Assembly (NCBI GenBank): GCA_025330725.1
Contig: JAIWND010000034.1
Location: forward strand, 1 to 64,000
Reading direction: 5' to 3'
Length of the DNA: 64,000 nt
Source of the DNA: Chlamydoabsidia padenii
Taxonomy: Eukaryota; Mucoromycota; Mucoromycetes; Mucorales; Cunninghamellaceae
Shown here: positions 1 through 13,485 of the stretch, piece after piece
Layout: every line of letters begins with the position of its first letter
Numbering within the stretch: position 1 is the first letter of the stretch
Notes under the pieces: generated by a model
Told to the model about the DNA's origin: nothing
Database searches by the model: none
What the model saw: only the letters and a program-made list of their open reading frames with translations
Made by a program: the position numbers and the translations under genes

Positions 1-672
1 CAATGTGATACTAGACATACATCTTGTACAGTAATCTGGTCTGTAAAAGAATAGGATAAAGCCAGGACATCAAGATTAGCTCCAAGCATAATATTGTACT
101 TATAATAGGGATTAGGCCATCACTGCTTTATGTAAGTAGTCTATCGTGTTTACTATATGGGTTATTATAAAGGCTTATTATTATTATTGAGTTGTTAATA
201 TGTATTCAAATACTTTTTACTTGATTGTTCATGACAAAGTCAAACGATAAGTGAATGAAAGGGAAAAGAAAAGAAAACGGAAGATGTGAAAAAATAAAAA
301 TGGGATAACCTTTGGCGGTGATTGAAAAATGTCCCTTCCAGGCGATTACCAATTTTGGACTCCCTTTGACCAAAAGCTTATTTGTCCTGTAGTACTTTTA
401 TAATAACCTACACAGTACCTTATAATGATAAAGTGAAGAAGAAGAAGAAAATGCTATTCATTTGGTCCTTGAGAACAATTGTATGCAGACTTTGCGCCTT
501 TTATCAACAAGAAGCGCTCACAAGTGTCACCTATCTTTTTTTTTTTTTCAGTTCCGCCACAAAAAGAAAAAGAAGAAAACCAATCAATTTCCTTTTATCT
601 TTTCATATCCTTTCTCTCTCACTTTTCTTTTTTTTTTTTTTTTTTTTTTTAATACACACGCACACACACACT

Positions 673-730
<58 letters not shown>

Positions 731-752
731 TAAACTAATAATTACACGATTG
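1..752. other. Intergenic/5' flank with simple repeats
   Basis: No supportable gene. The stretch ends in a poly-T run (628-650), a short CA run (about 654-671) and a (CT)n microsatellite (676-728), which stops 24 bp before the start codon of the first gene. Pyrimidine-rich tracts directly before start codons recur in this window, for example at 14195-14239 and 40129-40169. Open frames across this tract on both strands are products of the repeat. Confidence 0.6.
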
Positions 753-1162
753 ATGGGTTGGACTCTACGGGAATTGGTGGCATGCACGGTGGTATTCTTG
801 GTATTAATGTTTCAAGCTGCCATTGTATGTTTTGCAACCTTGGTTACTTTTATATGCCTTTGGCCACTCTCCAGGAAACTTTATCGAAAACAACTTACAC
901 ACGTCCTCTGTTATTGGTCTCAAAACTTGATTGGCTTGGTACAATGGTTGGCACCTAGTCAGATGGTCTTTTACTTTGATGAATCCTGTCCACCGGCTAC
1001 CCATATTGTGAAACATACTGACCAAAAGCAACGTCAACAACGAAAAAAAGGCATGTCTTTTTATCCTTCGGGTGAATTGAATTTCCCGGATAGATTGATT
1101 ATGATCTCAAATCATCAGGTAACTGTTGGATACATACTCCACTTGCCAAATTTAACACATGT

Positions 1163-1197
<35 letters not shown>

Positions 1198-2199
1198 TCT
1201 ACGCTGATTGGATCTATATTTGGTTTATCGCCTACCTTTCCAAGGCTCATGGATCCTTGAAAATCATGCTGAAAAACGAACTCAAGTACTTGCCATTCTT
1301 TGGATTGGGTATGCAACTATTTGACTTTATCTTTATGAAACGGAAACTATTGGATGACAAGAACACTATTATCAAGAACCTTGAACGATCAAAAAAGAAT
1401 GACCAACCAATGTGGCTCGTACTCTTCCCTGAAGGCACAGGTAAATCAATACAATAGACATAATGATGACTTATATAGTGATATTCTTTTGTAGTGATAT
1501 CTGAAGAAATGCGATCAAGATCCCTCGCCTATGCTACCAAGAACATGATTGTAAGTATATATATATATATAGATGATTAAAAAAGAACACTGACTTTTTA
1601 TATATATATATATATATGTACATGCATAATAGAATGACAACTTGTTTACCTTATTACCAAGATCAACTGGATTGAAACTATGCGCGACAACTCTTGGTGA
1701 TAGTGTGGAATGGATGTATGATTTGACAGTTGGCTATCCCGGTATCCAACCAGGTCAAATCCCCGAGGATACGCTACGACTCAAACAAATCTTTACTGGG
1801 TGCGGACCACAACAAATTCATGTACATATTCGACGGTATCATATCTCGGAACTTCCTTTGGATAATGATACTGAATTCTCCAAATGGATAATGGATCGAT
1901 GGGTGGAAAAGGACAAGAGGATGGAACAGTTTTATGAAGAAGGTCGCTTTACTTCATTTGATCATGGTAACAACAATGGTGAATTGGACGACGACAATGA
2001 CGATTCAATTCATGATACATCTCCTTTATTGGGTCATCGCAATCGTGATGGCGCTCATACTTACCGTGTCCCTATTCGACTTTATCATCCATTCAAGGAA
2101 TCTTTTGGTCTTTGGCTGTATATGATACCTTATATTCCTGTTTTATATCTCTTTTATCGTTTAATCTCTTATCTCCTTGAACATTATTATTATTACTAG
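753..2199 (+). CDS. Lysophospholipid acyltransferase (LPLAT/LCLAT1-like), membrane
   Basis: Predicted glycerophospholipid acyltransferase of the LCLAT1/AGPAT type, which transfers an acyl chain from acyl-CoA to a lysophospholipid, probably in the ER. Four exons (753-1118, 1197-1440, 1495-1550, 1633-2199) give 410 aa. The N-terminus has a hydrophobic anchor (about residues 8-33). The catalytic block I reads SNHQ-IYADW, an HX4D-type motif split by intron 1. Block III is LVLFPEGT, split after EGT by intron 2, and a later LPRSTGL segment is also typical of the family. The C-terminus is a second hydrophobic segment (IPYIPVLYLFYRLISYLL). I chose the ATG at 753 because the upstream in-frame extension is only CT-repeat translation. 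Intron 1 carries a 30-T run before its acceptor. The family is clear; the exact substrate is not. Confidence 0.85.
1165..1194 (+). repeat. Poly-T tract (30 T) at an intron 3' end
   Basis: Uninterrupted T run lying immediately before the AG acceptor of intron 1 of the acyltransferase gene. It takes the place of the ordinary polypyrimidine tract. Confidence 0.9.
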
Positions 2200-2760
2200 T
2201 TACTTGATTATGTAGCTATAGGCATACTTTTTAATATATACATATAGTTATAGTTATCTTTTGTACAGTACCCTCTTTTATCATACCTGTCTTTCCCCTC
2301 TTTATCTATTTATTAATGCGACTGTCAAACTGCCTCATTGCAAAAAATAAAAACCTACATATTTTAAAATCCCGACTGATGCCCTGACTTGCCCCTGGTT
2401 GTTTGATCAACACATTATACTCATGTGGAGATACAGTTGTTTTGAGCTCTCTATAATGATCGTCAGTCAATTGGCTTTGCTCATATACTAAAGGTACACA
2501 GAATCATTAAGAATCAATATACTGGGCCCGTCTTACAATTCTCTGTCGTACTCAATTTTTTTTAAAACCCCACTTTTTTTGATTTTCTCTTTTTTGGTCT
2601 CTTTTCTTTCCCCTATTCCCTTCCCCCTTCCTTTGCTTTATACAATAGACATCTTTACAGATTCTTTTTCTTCTTTTTCTTCTTCTTCCTCTTCATCATC
2701 TTGTATTGAATTCCCTCCTCTCCTTTAGATTCCCTTTTTATTTTATTATATATACACCAC
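2200..2760. other. Intergenic region, F-BAR/RhoGAP promoter side
   Basis: No gene seen. It holds the AT-rich 3' flank of the acyltransferase gene, one copy of the recurrent motif (TTTTAAAATCCCGAC at 2362-2376) about 385 bp before the next start codon, and a T/CT-rich tract (2550-2720) before the ATG at 2761. Confidence 0.6.
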
Positions 2761-5100
2761 ATGTCAGTTACTGTTGACAAAACATTAGCAAACGGCGGCA
2801 CTGATTCATCATCTGTCAATTACCAAGACGACTCCAACGTTATATCAAGTTTGGTAGATCTGGACGTAAGTTTATTAAAAATATGTATCTTCTCTGTACT
2901 AATCTTCTTTTTACTATATGTATGTATGTATGTATGTATGGTCATACTGACGACTTAGAATGGGTTCCAATTCCTTTTGGACAAAGTCAAGCTGGATATG
3001 CAAGCTGCCAAGGTAAAAAAAAACACAACTCGAAATGAAAATGTAATCAATGACACTTTGGTTTATTAGGACGTTGCGATATTCTTGAAGAAGCGTGCTC
3101 TTATTGAAGAAGAATATGGCAAGCAAATGACTAAATTGGCCCAATCAGTGACCGAATCTTTTAAATCACATCCACGATCAAGGTAAGATCACCCCTTCCC
3201 ATGTATTAAATACTCATATTATCACTTTAATAGTACATTTGGAAGTGCCTGGTCTTCTTCACTCAAGGTACATGAAAACATTGGTGAACAAAGGATGAAA
3301 TTTGCAGCAGATATCACGGAGGTGGCCGACGATCTACAACTCTTGGTGAAAGATACAGAAAAAGCTAGGAAACATGCAAAGGATGTTGGGGCAAAACAAG
3401 AAAAAATCCTCACTGATGCTGAACTTGCTTTGGAAAAGGTAAACTTGTCAAATTTGAATGTCATGCAGGGGAAGGGGAAACTAACTCTTTCTTTATATAT
3501 AGAGTAAACAAAAATATGATATGCAAAGTGAAGAATGGGAACGCGCTATATTGCTGAAAACAAACGATCCTTACCATTTGCCCAAAAAAGGTTTATTCAA
3601 GACAAACAAGACTCAATATCAGGTAAAATCGATCCATCCCATATGATATTCAACTGCTAATATTTGTCTCCCTTTTGACATAGTTAAATCGAAGTGAAGA
3701 AGATGCTCACAATAAAGCGGCTGCTTCTGATCACCATTATCGCCAACAACTCCAAATCGTCAACAGTGCTCGACAAGATTACTTCTCAATTCATCTACCA
3801 GAAATGTTGGTGGTAAGTCTCAATTGATCTACATTATTGTATTTACTAACCTTCTTCTTCTAGGGATTGAAAGCAGTAGGGGATGAATGCTGTATGGCTC
3901 TTCAATATCAATTGGCTCGGTATGCTTATATATACGAACGTGCTTTGGTGGCTGATGGCTATGCACTGGATAACGATAGTGGTAAGGTATATTTAAAAAA
4001 AAAAAGAAAGAAAGAGGAATGGGGGTTGGTTAAAACTGATATGTATTTTACGTAGGTCTTGGCTTAAGATCACTGGCGGAAAAGGTGGATAAGGATTTGG
4101 ATCTGATGGATTTCATCAAATCATGCAATGGTCAACGAGGTACAAGTAGTATCCGGGTGATCCAACGTGGCGATGTTCCCTATAAGGAATATATTATGGT
4201 AAGCAATAAATTTATCAATTCTAATCATCACTCACCACTCATATGTTTTATATAGTCAACGGCGGCACATCAAATCCTGAACCCAAATCCTGTTTTTGGT
4301 ATTGAACTTGGCACACTGATGAAACGTGATAAACAAGAAGTACCTCTCATTGTCCAAAAATGCGCCGAGGCTGTCGAAAAGTATGGTTTACAAGCGGTTG
4401 GCATCTATCGTGAATCAGGCACTGGTACTCAAATTCAAAAACTGAAGGCGGATTTTAACAGGAGTAAGTTTTAATTTAATCATGGTAATAACTTTTACTC
4501 ACTACTTTTATCTAAACATAGACTGCCAACAAGTTAATCTGGATGCGGAAGAATATCGATGCGATGTCAACAATATCACTGGTGTATTGAAACTTTGGTT
4601 CCGCGAACTACCTAGTCCATTATTCCCTCAAGCAGCTTACGACCACTTTATTACTGCTGCAAGTAAGTATATAAATATAAAAATAAAAGACAAGATCAAT
4701 CATATAACTAACTATACATGCCTAACCTTGATTGATTAATAGAAATTGATGATGAACGAATGCGCATTCTCGGGTTACATACCGTCATCAACGATCTTCC
4801 CGATGCTCATTATGCAACACTCAAATATCTGATGGGTCATTTAAATAGGTAAATCATAGCCACATAATGATGATATAATACTAATCACATCTTCCTCATA
4901 GGGTTCGTCAATATGAACAATACAACAAAATGGGTTCAAGTAATCTGGCTACCATATTTGGAATGACCCTGATGGGTGATTTAAGTGCTGGCAGCCTCAA
5001 CTCCTCGAATCAACACCGATTGGCCGACACTCATCTACATGTACGTGTAGTACAAACCATCCTCGATCACTATAGTTTAATATTTGAACAAGACGAATAA
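2761..5100 (+). CDS. F-BAR domain RhoGAP (Rgd1-like)
   Basis: Predicted Rho GTPase-activating protein that couples membrane curvature sensing to Rho inactivation. Twelve exons (2761-2865, 2959-3012, 3070-3182, 3234-3438, 3503-3622, 3684-3812, 3864-3981, 4056-4198, 4256-4463, 4522-4662, 4743-4848, 4902-5100) give 546 aa in frame. Residues about 30-320 form an F-BAR domain (FCH start GFQFLLDKVKLDMQAAKDVA, then KKRALIEEEYGKQMTKLAQS and a helical coiled-coil region). Residues about 350-540 form the RhoGAP domain: VPLIVQKCAEAVE, then the arginine finger in GIYRESGTGTQI, then LKLWFRELPSPLFP. S. cerevisiae Rgd1 has the same domain order. The family is firm; the target GTPase is inferred only. Confidence 0.9.
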
Positions 5101-5440
5101 TAATAATATCGTCTTCTTCCCCCCCCCCAATCCTTACCACCTTGATATTTACTTTTTACTGCATCTTTTTATCCCTTATTTATTCTATTTTTTTTACTTT
5201 ATGTAGCACTCTTTATCATTAACAATACCAACAATAATAAAAATCTACTTGTTTTATCCGTCTATCTATTCACATACTTTTAATAGTGTGGTAATGTTGA
5301 CAAAACAACATCAAACAGTTATTAAAAAAAAAGGACCATCATGGCTATTTTATTAAGTTTCCAATAATATATACTGACTAGATCTACTTTTACGAATATA
5401 ATGCTACACTACCTCAGTCATCATGTTGTTAATATTAATA
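5101..5440. other. Convergent 3' intergenic region
   Basis: Space between the 3' ends of the RhoGAP gene (plus) and the sulfatase gene (minus). AT-rich with AATAAA-like polyadenylation signals (for example near 5236); no gene seen. Confidence 0.6.
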
Positions 5441-6758
5441 TCAGTTACCAAAGGAAGTATAATATCCATGCTTGACCCAATTGATTTGACTATCCACTAG
5501 TTCTTGAGGGACAGGTGTAGCTTGAGTTTCGAAATCATCCGACAGAGGAGTCACACCCACCAAATCTTGATTATCGGGACCAGGTACTAGTTTCTGTAAA
5601 CGGATCACTTCATTGATGTCGTCTTTGTCGTCTGTTCCATGATTGGGGGGTTGCACAATGGACGATCGAAGGATTTTCTCGACCACCTTTTCCGCCTTGT
5701 TTGACTTTAAGAATTGATGATCATGTTGTGTGTCATTGGTGAGGAAGTGTCGGCCTATGGTGGGTTGTTCATTTTCTATAGAGTAGTATGGGAGGCATTC
5801 CGCAAAGACCATTTTTTTGAATTGAGTGTAATGCTTGTCAAACTAAAAGATTAACAAACGAATATTCATGTTAATACCAAACCTATATTCATTATTTTAT
5901 TTCTTTTCGTGATGGGGGAGGAGAACTTACCTTGTGATGTAAGGCATCGGCCAGAGTCTTGACAGAGTTATCATGTGGGTGAAGAATACGCCAGGGATCA
6001 CGACAGGATTCGGCACGACAGGTCTTGAGCACAAGTAAAAGAGCATCCAAACGATTGACAAGCTGAGTATTGATATCGTCAAAGGCATTGTTAATTTCAT
6101 AAGGGTCCTTCTTAAGATCAAAGAATTCATGTTCCCCTGTGCACCATACAGTGTACTTATCTATAATAAACAACAGTTAATACAATGAAATCGATATTCC
6201 TAATATGTTGTTTATATGGTTTTACTTACAATTGTAGTCGCTAGATATAACACGCAGAGTTTTGTAGACATTCGCGCCTGCGGGGTCGACATCAGGATAA
6301 AATCTAAAACAGAGGATGAATATGTGTTAGTAGATGGAGTTATGCCTACCCATCCCCCCCCTTTTTTTTTTTCCATGTAACTTACTCGGACATAGCTGAG
6401 TCCAACCAGAATTCAACAGCAAAAGATTCCTTGGCCACAGGTTTGGGATGATTCTTCAATTGTTTCGTCAGAGGAATAACACCACCATCCACCCAGTCAG
6501 GCACATGTTGACTACCCTTTGCAAGAGCCAGCAGAGTGGGAGCAATATCATGATGAGCACTCACGATATCACTGACTTTACCCTTAGGAATGCCTGGACC
6601 ACGAATGATAAAAGGTACGCTATGTATATTCAAAATGGTATGATTAGTAAGTTGCATAAATCAACGTATCATCACTTACTTTATGTCTTCTTCAATGTTG
6701 CCGCATTTACCAGGGTAAGCACGGTGTTGGCCAATATGATATCTATAAACATATGATG

Positions 6759-6795
<37 letters not shown>

Positions 6796-8169
6796 AGAAG
6801 AAGTAAGTATGTACTCTATTATATATTCTTTTTCTTATTACTTTACCCATTATCCGCCGAGTATACTACATAAGTATTATCCAGTTTTCCTTGGAGTTCT
6901 AGTTCCGCAAATAAGGACCCAATCATTTCATCCACAGCCTGCAAAGAACGCAAACGATTACGATGGATTTCATCAAACTGTTCCACTATTGTCGCATTCA
7001 CCTGGGAGTATTCTTTCCAAAAGGAGGCCGTCTTGGTTTGCTTCTTGGGGTTAAAGTTAGGCGTTCTTGCAACTAAAGGGAGAAAAAAAAAAAAGATAGG
7101 TGAGTATGAGTGCCAAGTTAGATCGCATTCGACTTACTTTTAACATCTTTAAAGAGATGAGCATGACGAGCAGCAGGCACAGGAGGTTCAGTTTTCATAG
7201 ACCCCTTATCACCCATAACGAATTGACCATGAGGAGCCATCGGTGCAACCCAAAGGAAGAATGGTTCGTCAGAGTGTCGGTGTTTCTTGAGTGCTTGAAG
7301 TGCCTTGGCATGGATCACATCAGTTTGGTAAGCATTCTTGTAATATACAGGAGGTTCCCCATCTTTTGAGAAAACGGGCTTGTTGTAAACATAAGTGTAA
7401 GGGTCGACGAGTTGATCTAAAAAGAGAAAGAAAGAAAGAAAAATTGAGAAGGAGACTACATAATGTATCGGGATTTGAAATTACCTTGATAATCGAATCC
7501 TTTTGGCTTTGGGCTGTTATAGTTATTCACACTATATTCATTCATCAGTTTACCAATATAGCTTGTATGATATCCAGCCTACCAATGAAATATAAGAATT
7601 AGTTTACGTTTTAATCTGACTGTTGCTTTTTCTTTACCTGCTGTAACCAAACTGGCAGAGTGGATTCCCCAAGGCCAAGCTTGTTGAATCGAGAATACCC
7701 TCCGTAAGGGGGCGAGACATCTGCGTTTCAAAAAAAAAATCAACAATTAGGAAGTTCCTCTTAAAGTGTTTGAATCCCTTCATATTCTTACCTGTAATAC
7801 TACCAACAACAAAGAGAATAGAAAAATAGATAGATAGATTAGCAAAAATAATGATTGATGGATTTAGTCCAGAGTTACTTACTTTGTATTGTGAGCATAT
7901 TGACCCCTGAGTAAACTGACCCGGCTAGGGCAGCATATAGCAATAGTTGCATAATGGTTTCTATGTATAGATCCTTGCTTCACTAAATGCTTTTGCAATT
8001 GCGGCATATAGTCAATGGAATTCAATCGAGCATCTTGGTCATCCGTGAAGATAAATAGAATATTTGGCTTTTTGTCATCACCATGATGGTGATCCTCAGT
8101 GGCAGCTTGGACAGTAGATAATGTTTGCAGTAAAAATAAAGCAGCGGAACCCAAAAGAGTCAATTTCAT
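5441..8169 (-). CDS. Secreted sulfatase (formylglycine type)
   Basis: Predicted secreted or vacuolar sulfatase that hydrolyses sulfate esters, most like N-acetylglucosamine-6-sulfatase/arylsulfatase. Eleven exons read from the minus strand: 8169-7883, 7799-7792, 7720-7638, 7578-7485, 7416-7138, 7072-6847, 6742-6680, 6619-6386, 6303-6230, 6160-5931, 5842-5441. They sum to 1980 nt, 659 aa. A signal peptide covers about residues 1-22. Next comes the metal-binding start PNILFIFTDDQD, then ICCPSR, whose first Cys (residue 79) fits the C-x-P-S-R formylglycine motif. Later family blocks are NITDVSPPYGGY, SYIGK, APMAPH and YSADNGYHIGQHR. The second exon is only 8 nt and supplies the NIT part of NITDVSPP. 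An intron (6743-6846) carries a 35-nt poly-T (minus strand) before the acceptor. Confidence 0.92.
7792..7799 (-). other. 8-nt microexon of the sulfatase gene
   Basis: Minus-strand sequence TATTACAG, preceded by a GGTAG acceptor and followed by a GTAAGA donor. Joining it restores AA|T ATT ACA G|AT, which gives N-I-T-D and the conserved NITDVSPPYGGY block. Without it the flanking exons cannot be joined in frame. Confidence 0.85.
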
Positions 8170-9424
8170 CTTGATGATAAGTTAAGAAAGTTTTATTTCA
8201 GACTATTTATACGATTATTCTTTATGATGCAATACCAGGACAGGTCAAATTTTACCCTCAACACTACATGATGTCGCAATCTCACAGATTACTCGCATCA
8301 AAGTCGGAGTAGGCGGGTTTTAAAATACCAACCTAAAAACGGTATGTAGATCAGTGCGATCAATTCATTCGATCGACAAAATGGACAAAGTTATACATAG
8401 GCGTGAATTTTATTATATATAAAAAATATAAACATATATTTATTTGATTAAATTGGTATCATAGGGAAGGTAATGTAATATTGTAGAATAGAGAAGACTA
8501 TAATGTTAATGGAGAGGATACAACTGTTCGGTACAAATTTGAATTGGCTTCATGTCTATAAAGGGAATACAAAAAGAGGGTTGATTAGTATTACACATTT
8601 ATCTGGAGAAGTCGCGCAATCATTTAATATTTCTACGACACCCAGTCTCTCTTCAGATGTCATGATGATTTATCACTTTCTTACCTTTTTTGATCATCAT
8701 GTTGTTGCACAAGTCCCCATGCCTTGAAGATCGAAAGCATCTCGGGCCAGATGTACCGCACACCGTGAAGATCGGAGACATGAATTCCACCTACGAGTAC
8801 CACCAAACAATCCTGTCCTTGAAGCTATGCCCTTTACCAGAGATATACAGTATGTTGAGAGATAAAACATGCGATCAATTGTTAGCTTGACATGAGCTAG
8901 TCTTTGTCTTGTTCAATAGGGATGCTGCAGGGTTCGTTGTATAAACTTTTGTTACAGGATTTGTTGCATAGACTTTGTTGCAAACACATTCACGCTAATA
9001 GAAGCATTCCAAGGACGATGATTGATACTGTTAAATGATCTGTTTACAAAGTAGCCAAGGCAGTCATTTGTTGGCGAAAGAGTAGGAATGGATTGATACA
9101 AAATGAAGACAAGAGATGCTGCCACCATGAGTTGTTGTCACTGTTGTTTAACGAGTTGTCACACCATTAATGTTAGTTGCAAACCACAAATCAAAAGAGG
9201 ATTATATACCGATTTATGATTAGATCTATTCAGAATGTGAAAAAAAAAAAGGAAGAAAAGAATGCGCATTTTCACAAAACCTGCTCCACTCCAATTCCAG
9301 CGCCAGTGACTAGTTCAATTCAAATCCCGCTCACTGCGGTGAAAGTAACAATAGAAAAGTTTGTGGCATTTTTTTTTTTCTCTCTCTCTTTTACGTTTGT
9401 CCATTCTCAATCCTCTAATTCTTT
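8170..9424. other. Intergenic region between sulfatase and RAT1
   Basis: Divergent promoter region. It contains two motif copies: GGCGGGTTTTAAAAT near 8312-8326, about 150 bp upstream of the sulfatase start, and AATTCAAATCCCGC at 9317-9330, about 100 bp upstream of RAT1. It also holds a possible minus-strand gene remnant (8498-8824, listed separately), a short degenerate tandem repeat around 8929-8985, and a T/CT tract (9369-9390) just before the RAT1 ATG. Confidence 0.5.
8498..8824 (-). pseudogene. Possible minus-strand exon pair or gene remnant
   Basis: On the minus strand, 8824-8685 is open and reads with normal local codon use (LVVLVGGIHVSDLHGVRYIW, then PEMLSIFKAWGLVQQHD). It is bounded by a CATAG acceptor and a GTAAGA donor. 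An intron 8684-8556 ending in TTTATAG would join it to 8555-8498, ending HEANSNLYRTVVSSPLTL and a stop. Upstream, 9150-8960 also has an open stretch starting MVAASLVFILYQSIP, but I could not connect it in frame. I do not recognise the family. It may be a small unannotated gene, a decayed gene, or chance. Confidence 0.3.
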
Positions 9425-12400
9425 ATGGGTGTACCTGCATTTTTTAGGTAAGTAAACAAAAGAGTCAATAATGGTTGTGAAAAAGCTTGAAATGAACTTG
9501 ACATTAAGAATCTCTTTACTAACGATCCATTACTTGTTTTTTTTTTACATTGCGTAGATGGTTGGCGGAAAAGTTTCCTAAGGTCTCAAGTCAAGTGATC
9601 GAAGAACATGGCAAGACTATCAATGGTGTTTATATGCCCGTCGATACTACTCAACCTAATCCTAATGGTGAAGAATTCGATAATTTGTATTTGGATATGA
9701 ACGGAATCATTCATCCTTGCTGTCACCCTGAAGACAAGGTATGTTATCCTATCCTATTTTAAACTAGCTTGGAATCGTATTCGTTGTACTAACTGTTTTT
9801 TACTCGCATAGCCTGCTCCAAGCACTGAAGACGAAATGATCGTGGACATCTTTGCTTATATTGATCGAATTGTCAACATGATTCGACCCAGAAAAGTCCT
9901 TTATATGGCTATCGGTATGACAATAAGAAAATCTAACAACTATCTCACTCACTGTATTCACTATTTGATATATTGTAGACGGTGTTGCTCCTCGTGCTAA
10001 AATGAACCAACAACGAGCCCGACGGTTCCGCGCTGCACAATTGGCCGATATTGAAAAACAAGCTGCTGACAAAGTCCGAAACGAATTAGCTGGTAAAGAA
10101 AAAAGGAATATGTGGTAATTCAATTTGAATCCTGTAACCTCATTCTCTCTTCTTTTATATATATATGTATATCTTGTTATAGCGATTGGTCAAGAAAATC
10201 AACTTCCTGAAAAAAAGTCTGACAAGTTCGATTCTAATTGTATTACCCCTGGAACTCCATTTATGGCACATCTTGCGTTTTGCTTACGATACTACATTGC
10301 TGAAAAACAAAACAGTGATCCTCTTTGGAAGAATGTAAGTTGAAGGAAAAGAAATGTGTTGTTGTATATTTTGATACTAATCTTGTGTTTTGGTTTGGTT
10401 ATTCTAGCTCAAGGTGATCTTGTCTGATGCCACTGTCCCCGGTGAAGGTGAACATAAAGTAATGGAATTTATCCGTGTTCAACGCTCTCTACCTGAACAT
10501 AACCCTAACACATCTCATGTCATGTATGGATTGGTAAGTAATACGGATATAAAAAATAAAGAAACAGAAAATATGTAAAAGGTTATGTAACAGACAGACT
10601 AATATTGTCGATTGTTATGATCTCTGTCTACGATAGGATGCCGATTTGATTATGCTGGCCCTCGGTACCCATGAACCTCACTTCAAAGTCTTACGTGAAG
10701 ATGTCATCGTACAACAATCCCACAGGAAGAACTGCGAAATCTGTCACAAGCCTGGTCATTCTGCAGTTGATTGTCGTGGTAAGTATTTACAAAATTAGGG
10801 GGGGGAGGACTGAAACTGAAGTGGGATCATCATGATAACTTTGACTAATATAACATTTTTAACTTGATTATTACTCTTTTCTTAGTTAATGCTCAAGCCT
10901 CTGCAGATGCTGGGAAAAACGTGGATATGTCGACATTTGGAAAATCCGCCGCAGAAGAAAAGGAACGACAAGCTGAAGCAAAACCATATGTCTTTCTCCA
11001 TATCAATGTCTTGCGGAACTATCTCGAACATGCACTCAGATTCGATATCCCTGGAATGGAATACGACTTTGAACGCGCTGTAGATGATTGGGTGTTTATG
11101 TGCTTCTTTGTTGGTAATGACTTTTTGCCTCATTTGCCCTCCTTGGAAATCCGCGAAGGTGCCATCAGTACCTTAAGTTTGCTATGGAAACAATGCATGC
11201 CTATGATGGGTGGCTATATGACTCACAATGGTCAGGTAAGGGACAACAGAAGATGGGCACTATGATGTAAAGTGAATTGAGTTGAACTTATATAACTAAC
11301 TTTTTTGTCTGTACAAACTTAGGTGGATCTCAAACGCGTACAAATCTTGGTTACTGAACTCGGCAAAATGGAAGATACTATCTTCAGTGAACGACGGGAT
11401 AGTAAGTATTATACTTTTTTTAAAAAAAAGTTTCTTTTTTACTGACCCCCTTCTTTTTATATTTTAGAGGAAGAACGTCGAAAACGAAACAACAAGCGCA
11501 GAAAACTGGAGAACGAAAAACGACAAAAGCAACACTACAATGGTCAACATGGTCAACAAGCTGTGCCAGAATTCACATTCGCCGATTTTGCTGCTGCCCC
11601 AGTGAACGACCCCAATGCTGTCATCTCCAATGTCGATGTGGTCAGAAACCGTGCTGCTCTTCGAATGGCTGGGAATCAATCCTCTACCTCCAACCAATCC
11701 GCTGCTGCTGCTTTAAAGGCCCAATTAATGAACAATGGCGACAACCCATCAGCTGCCAACCAATCTGTTGCTGCAACTCTCAAGGCTCAATTGATGAACA
11801 ACAGTAATGGGTCTGATTCAACAGAAAAATCTCCAAGTGCCGATGCTATGGGTGAAGATCGAGGAACGAAAAGAAAGGCGGACGAAGATTTGGAAAACGA
11901 CGAAGATGAAGACGATCAAGATGAAGACATGCCTAACACTGCAGAAGAAACTGACCTTGTTGCTCGAGGTAAGGCGATCTTGGAAAAGGTGGCTGCTGAC
12001 AAGAAAGCAAAGAACGATGCTGCTTTAGAGCGGGAACCTGATGATGCTGTTAGGTAAGTACATTATACTAATTTATTTCAATGCTATCAAATGTATTAAC
12101 TTCTTCTTTTGTTGTTATTAGATTATGGGAAAACGGGTGGAAAGAACGGTACTACACTCTCAAATTTGGTTTACGACCTGAAGACCGTGCGGAAATCAAC
12201 GAGTAAGTAATAATAAAATGTTTAAAGAAGAAATTATGAACTAATGGGATGATTACTTTTATGTTATTTAGTGTTGTCAAATCATATTGTGAAGGTCTTT
12301 GTTGGGTATTTGCATATTATTACAAGGTATAACTTGAGAGAGACAACTGTGTAATGTATGAATAGGTATTTAACAGTACTTGTGATTGTTTAATTTGAAT

Positions 12401-13444
12401 AGGGATGTGTCTCTTGGTCTTGGTATTATCCTTATCATTATGCACCAATGGCTTCTGACTTTGTGGACATTGACAAATTTGACATCAAATTCGAACTCAG
12501 CCAGCCCTTCAAGCCATTTGAACAACTGATGGGTGTATTACCTGCAGCAAGGTAGGGAACAATGAAATAGTTTAACCCATCCACCCCTTCTCCTACTATA
12601 ATATTAACCATTTTCTTTTATATATATATATGTATATGTTAGTCGATCTCACATTCCAAAACCTTTCCATCATTTGATGACTGAAGGGGATTCGCCAATC
12701 ATCGACTTTTACCCTATCGAATTTGAAGTAGACATGGATGGCAAGAAATGGGATTGGCAAGGTAATTAAACATAATGAAGATATTATATTATAACTTTGC
12801 ACAAGTTTATTTACTAAAAGATATCTTCTGTCCCCTTAGGTGTGGTGAAGCTTCCGTTTATCGATACAAAGCGACTCTTGGATGCTATGGCTGAAGTCTA
12901 TGATCACTTAACTGAAGAAGAACAAGTTCGAAACTCTACTGGCCCATCTTACCTGTATATTAGTGAAAGTCACAAGGCGTACGACTCTATCAGTACGGTG
13001 TACGCTAAACGAAACACAGACGAACACCTAAAACTAGATGGACACCTGACTGATGGCTTAACTGGTCGAGTGGATAAAGACAATGAATGCATCCCACGAA
13101 GCACATTCCGAAGCCCGCTAACTAATCATGGGTTGGAGGATATTGCCAATGATAGATCTATCAGGTAAAACACAATGTGATAACAATGGGACAATCATAC
13201 TTCTAATACTAACCCTTTTTTCTTCAACGTTCTTCTTAGTGTCATTTATATGCTACCGGAATTACCAAAAGATCATATCTTTGTCACAAACTTACTGCGC
13301 AATGTCCAACTCGATGCGAACCCCTTAAACTTTGAAGACCTGAAATTCGCCACTTTTGAAAAGATCGATCAAAGGCGGCATCGTCACAATCAAGGGTGGA
13401 CTCCTCAAATTCAACACATGGAAGAATACAGGGAATAGTAAGTG

Positions 13445-13485
<41 letters not shown>

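Noticed and set aside
462..787. Open frames across the T and CT repeats, both strands
   Set aside because: The translations are Phe/Leu/Ser or Arg/Glu runs from simple repeats; the real start is at 753.
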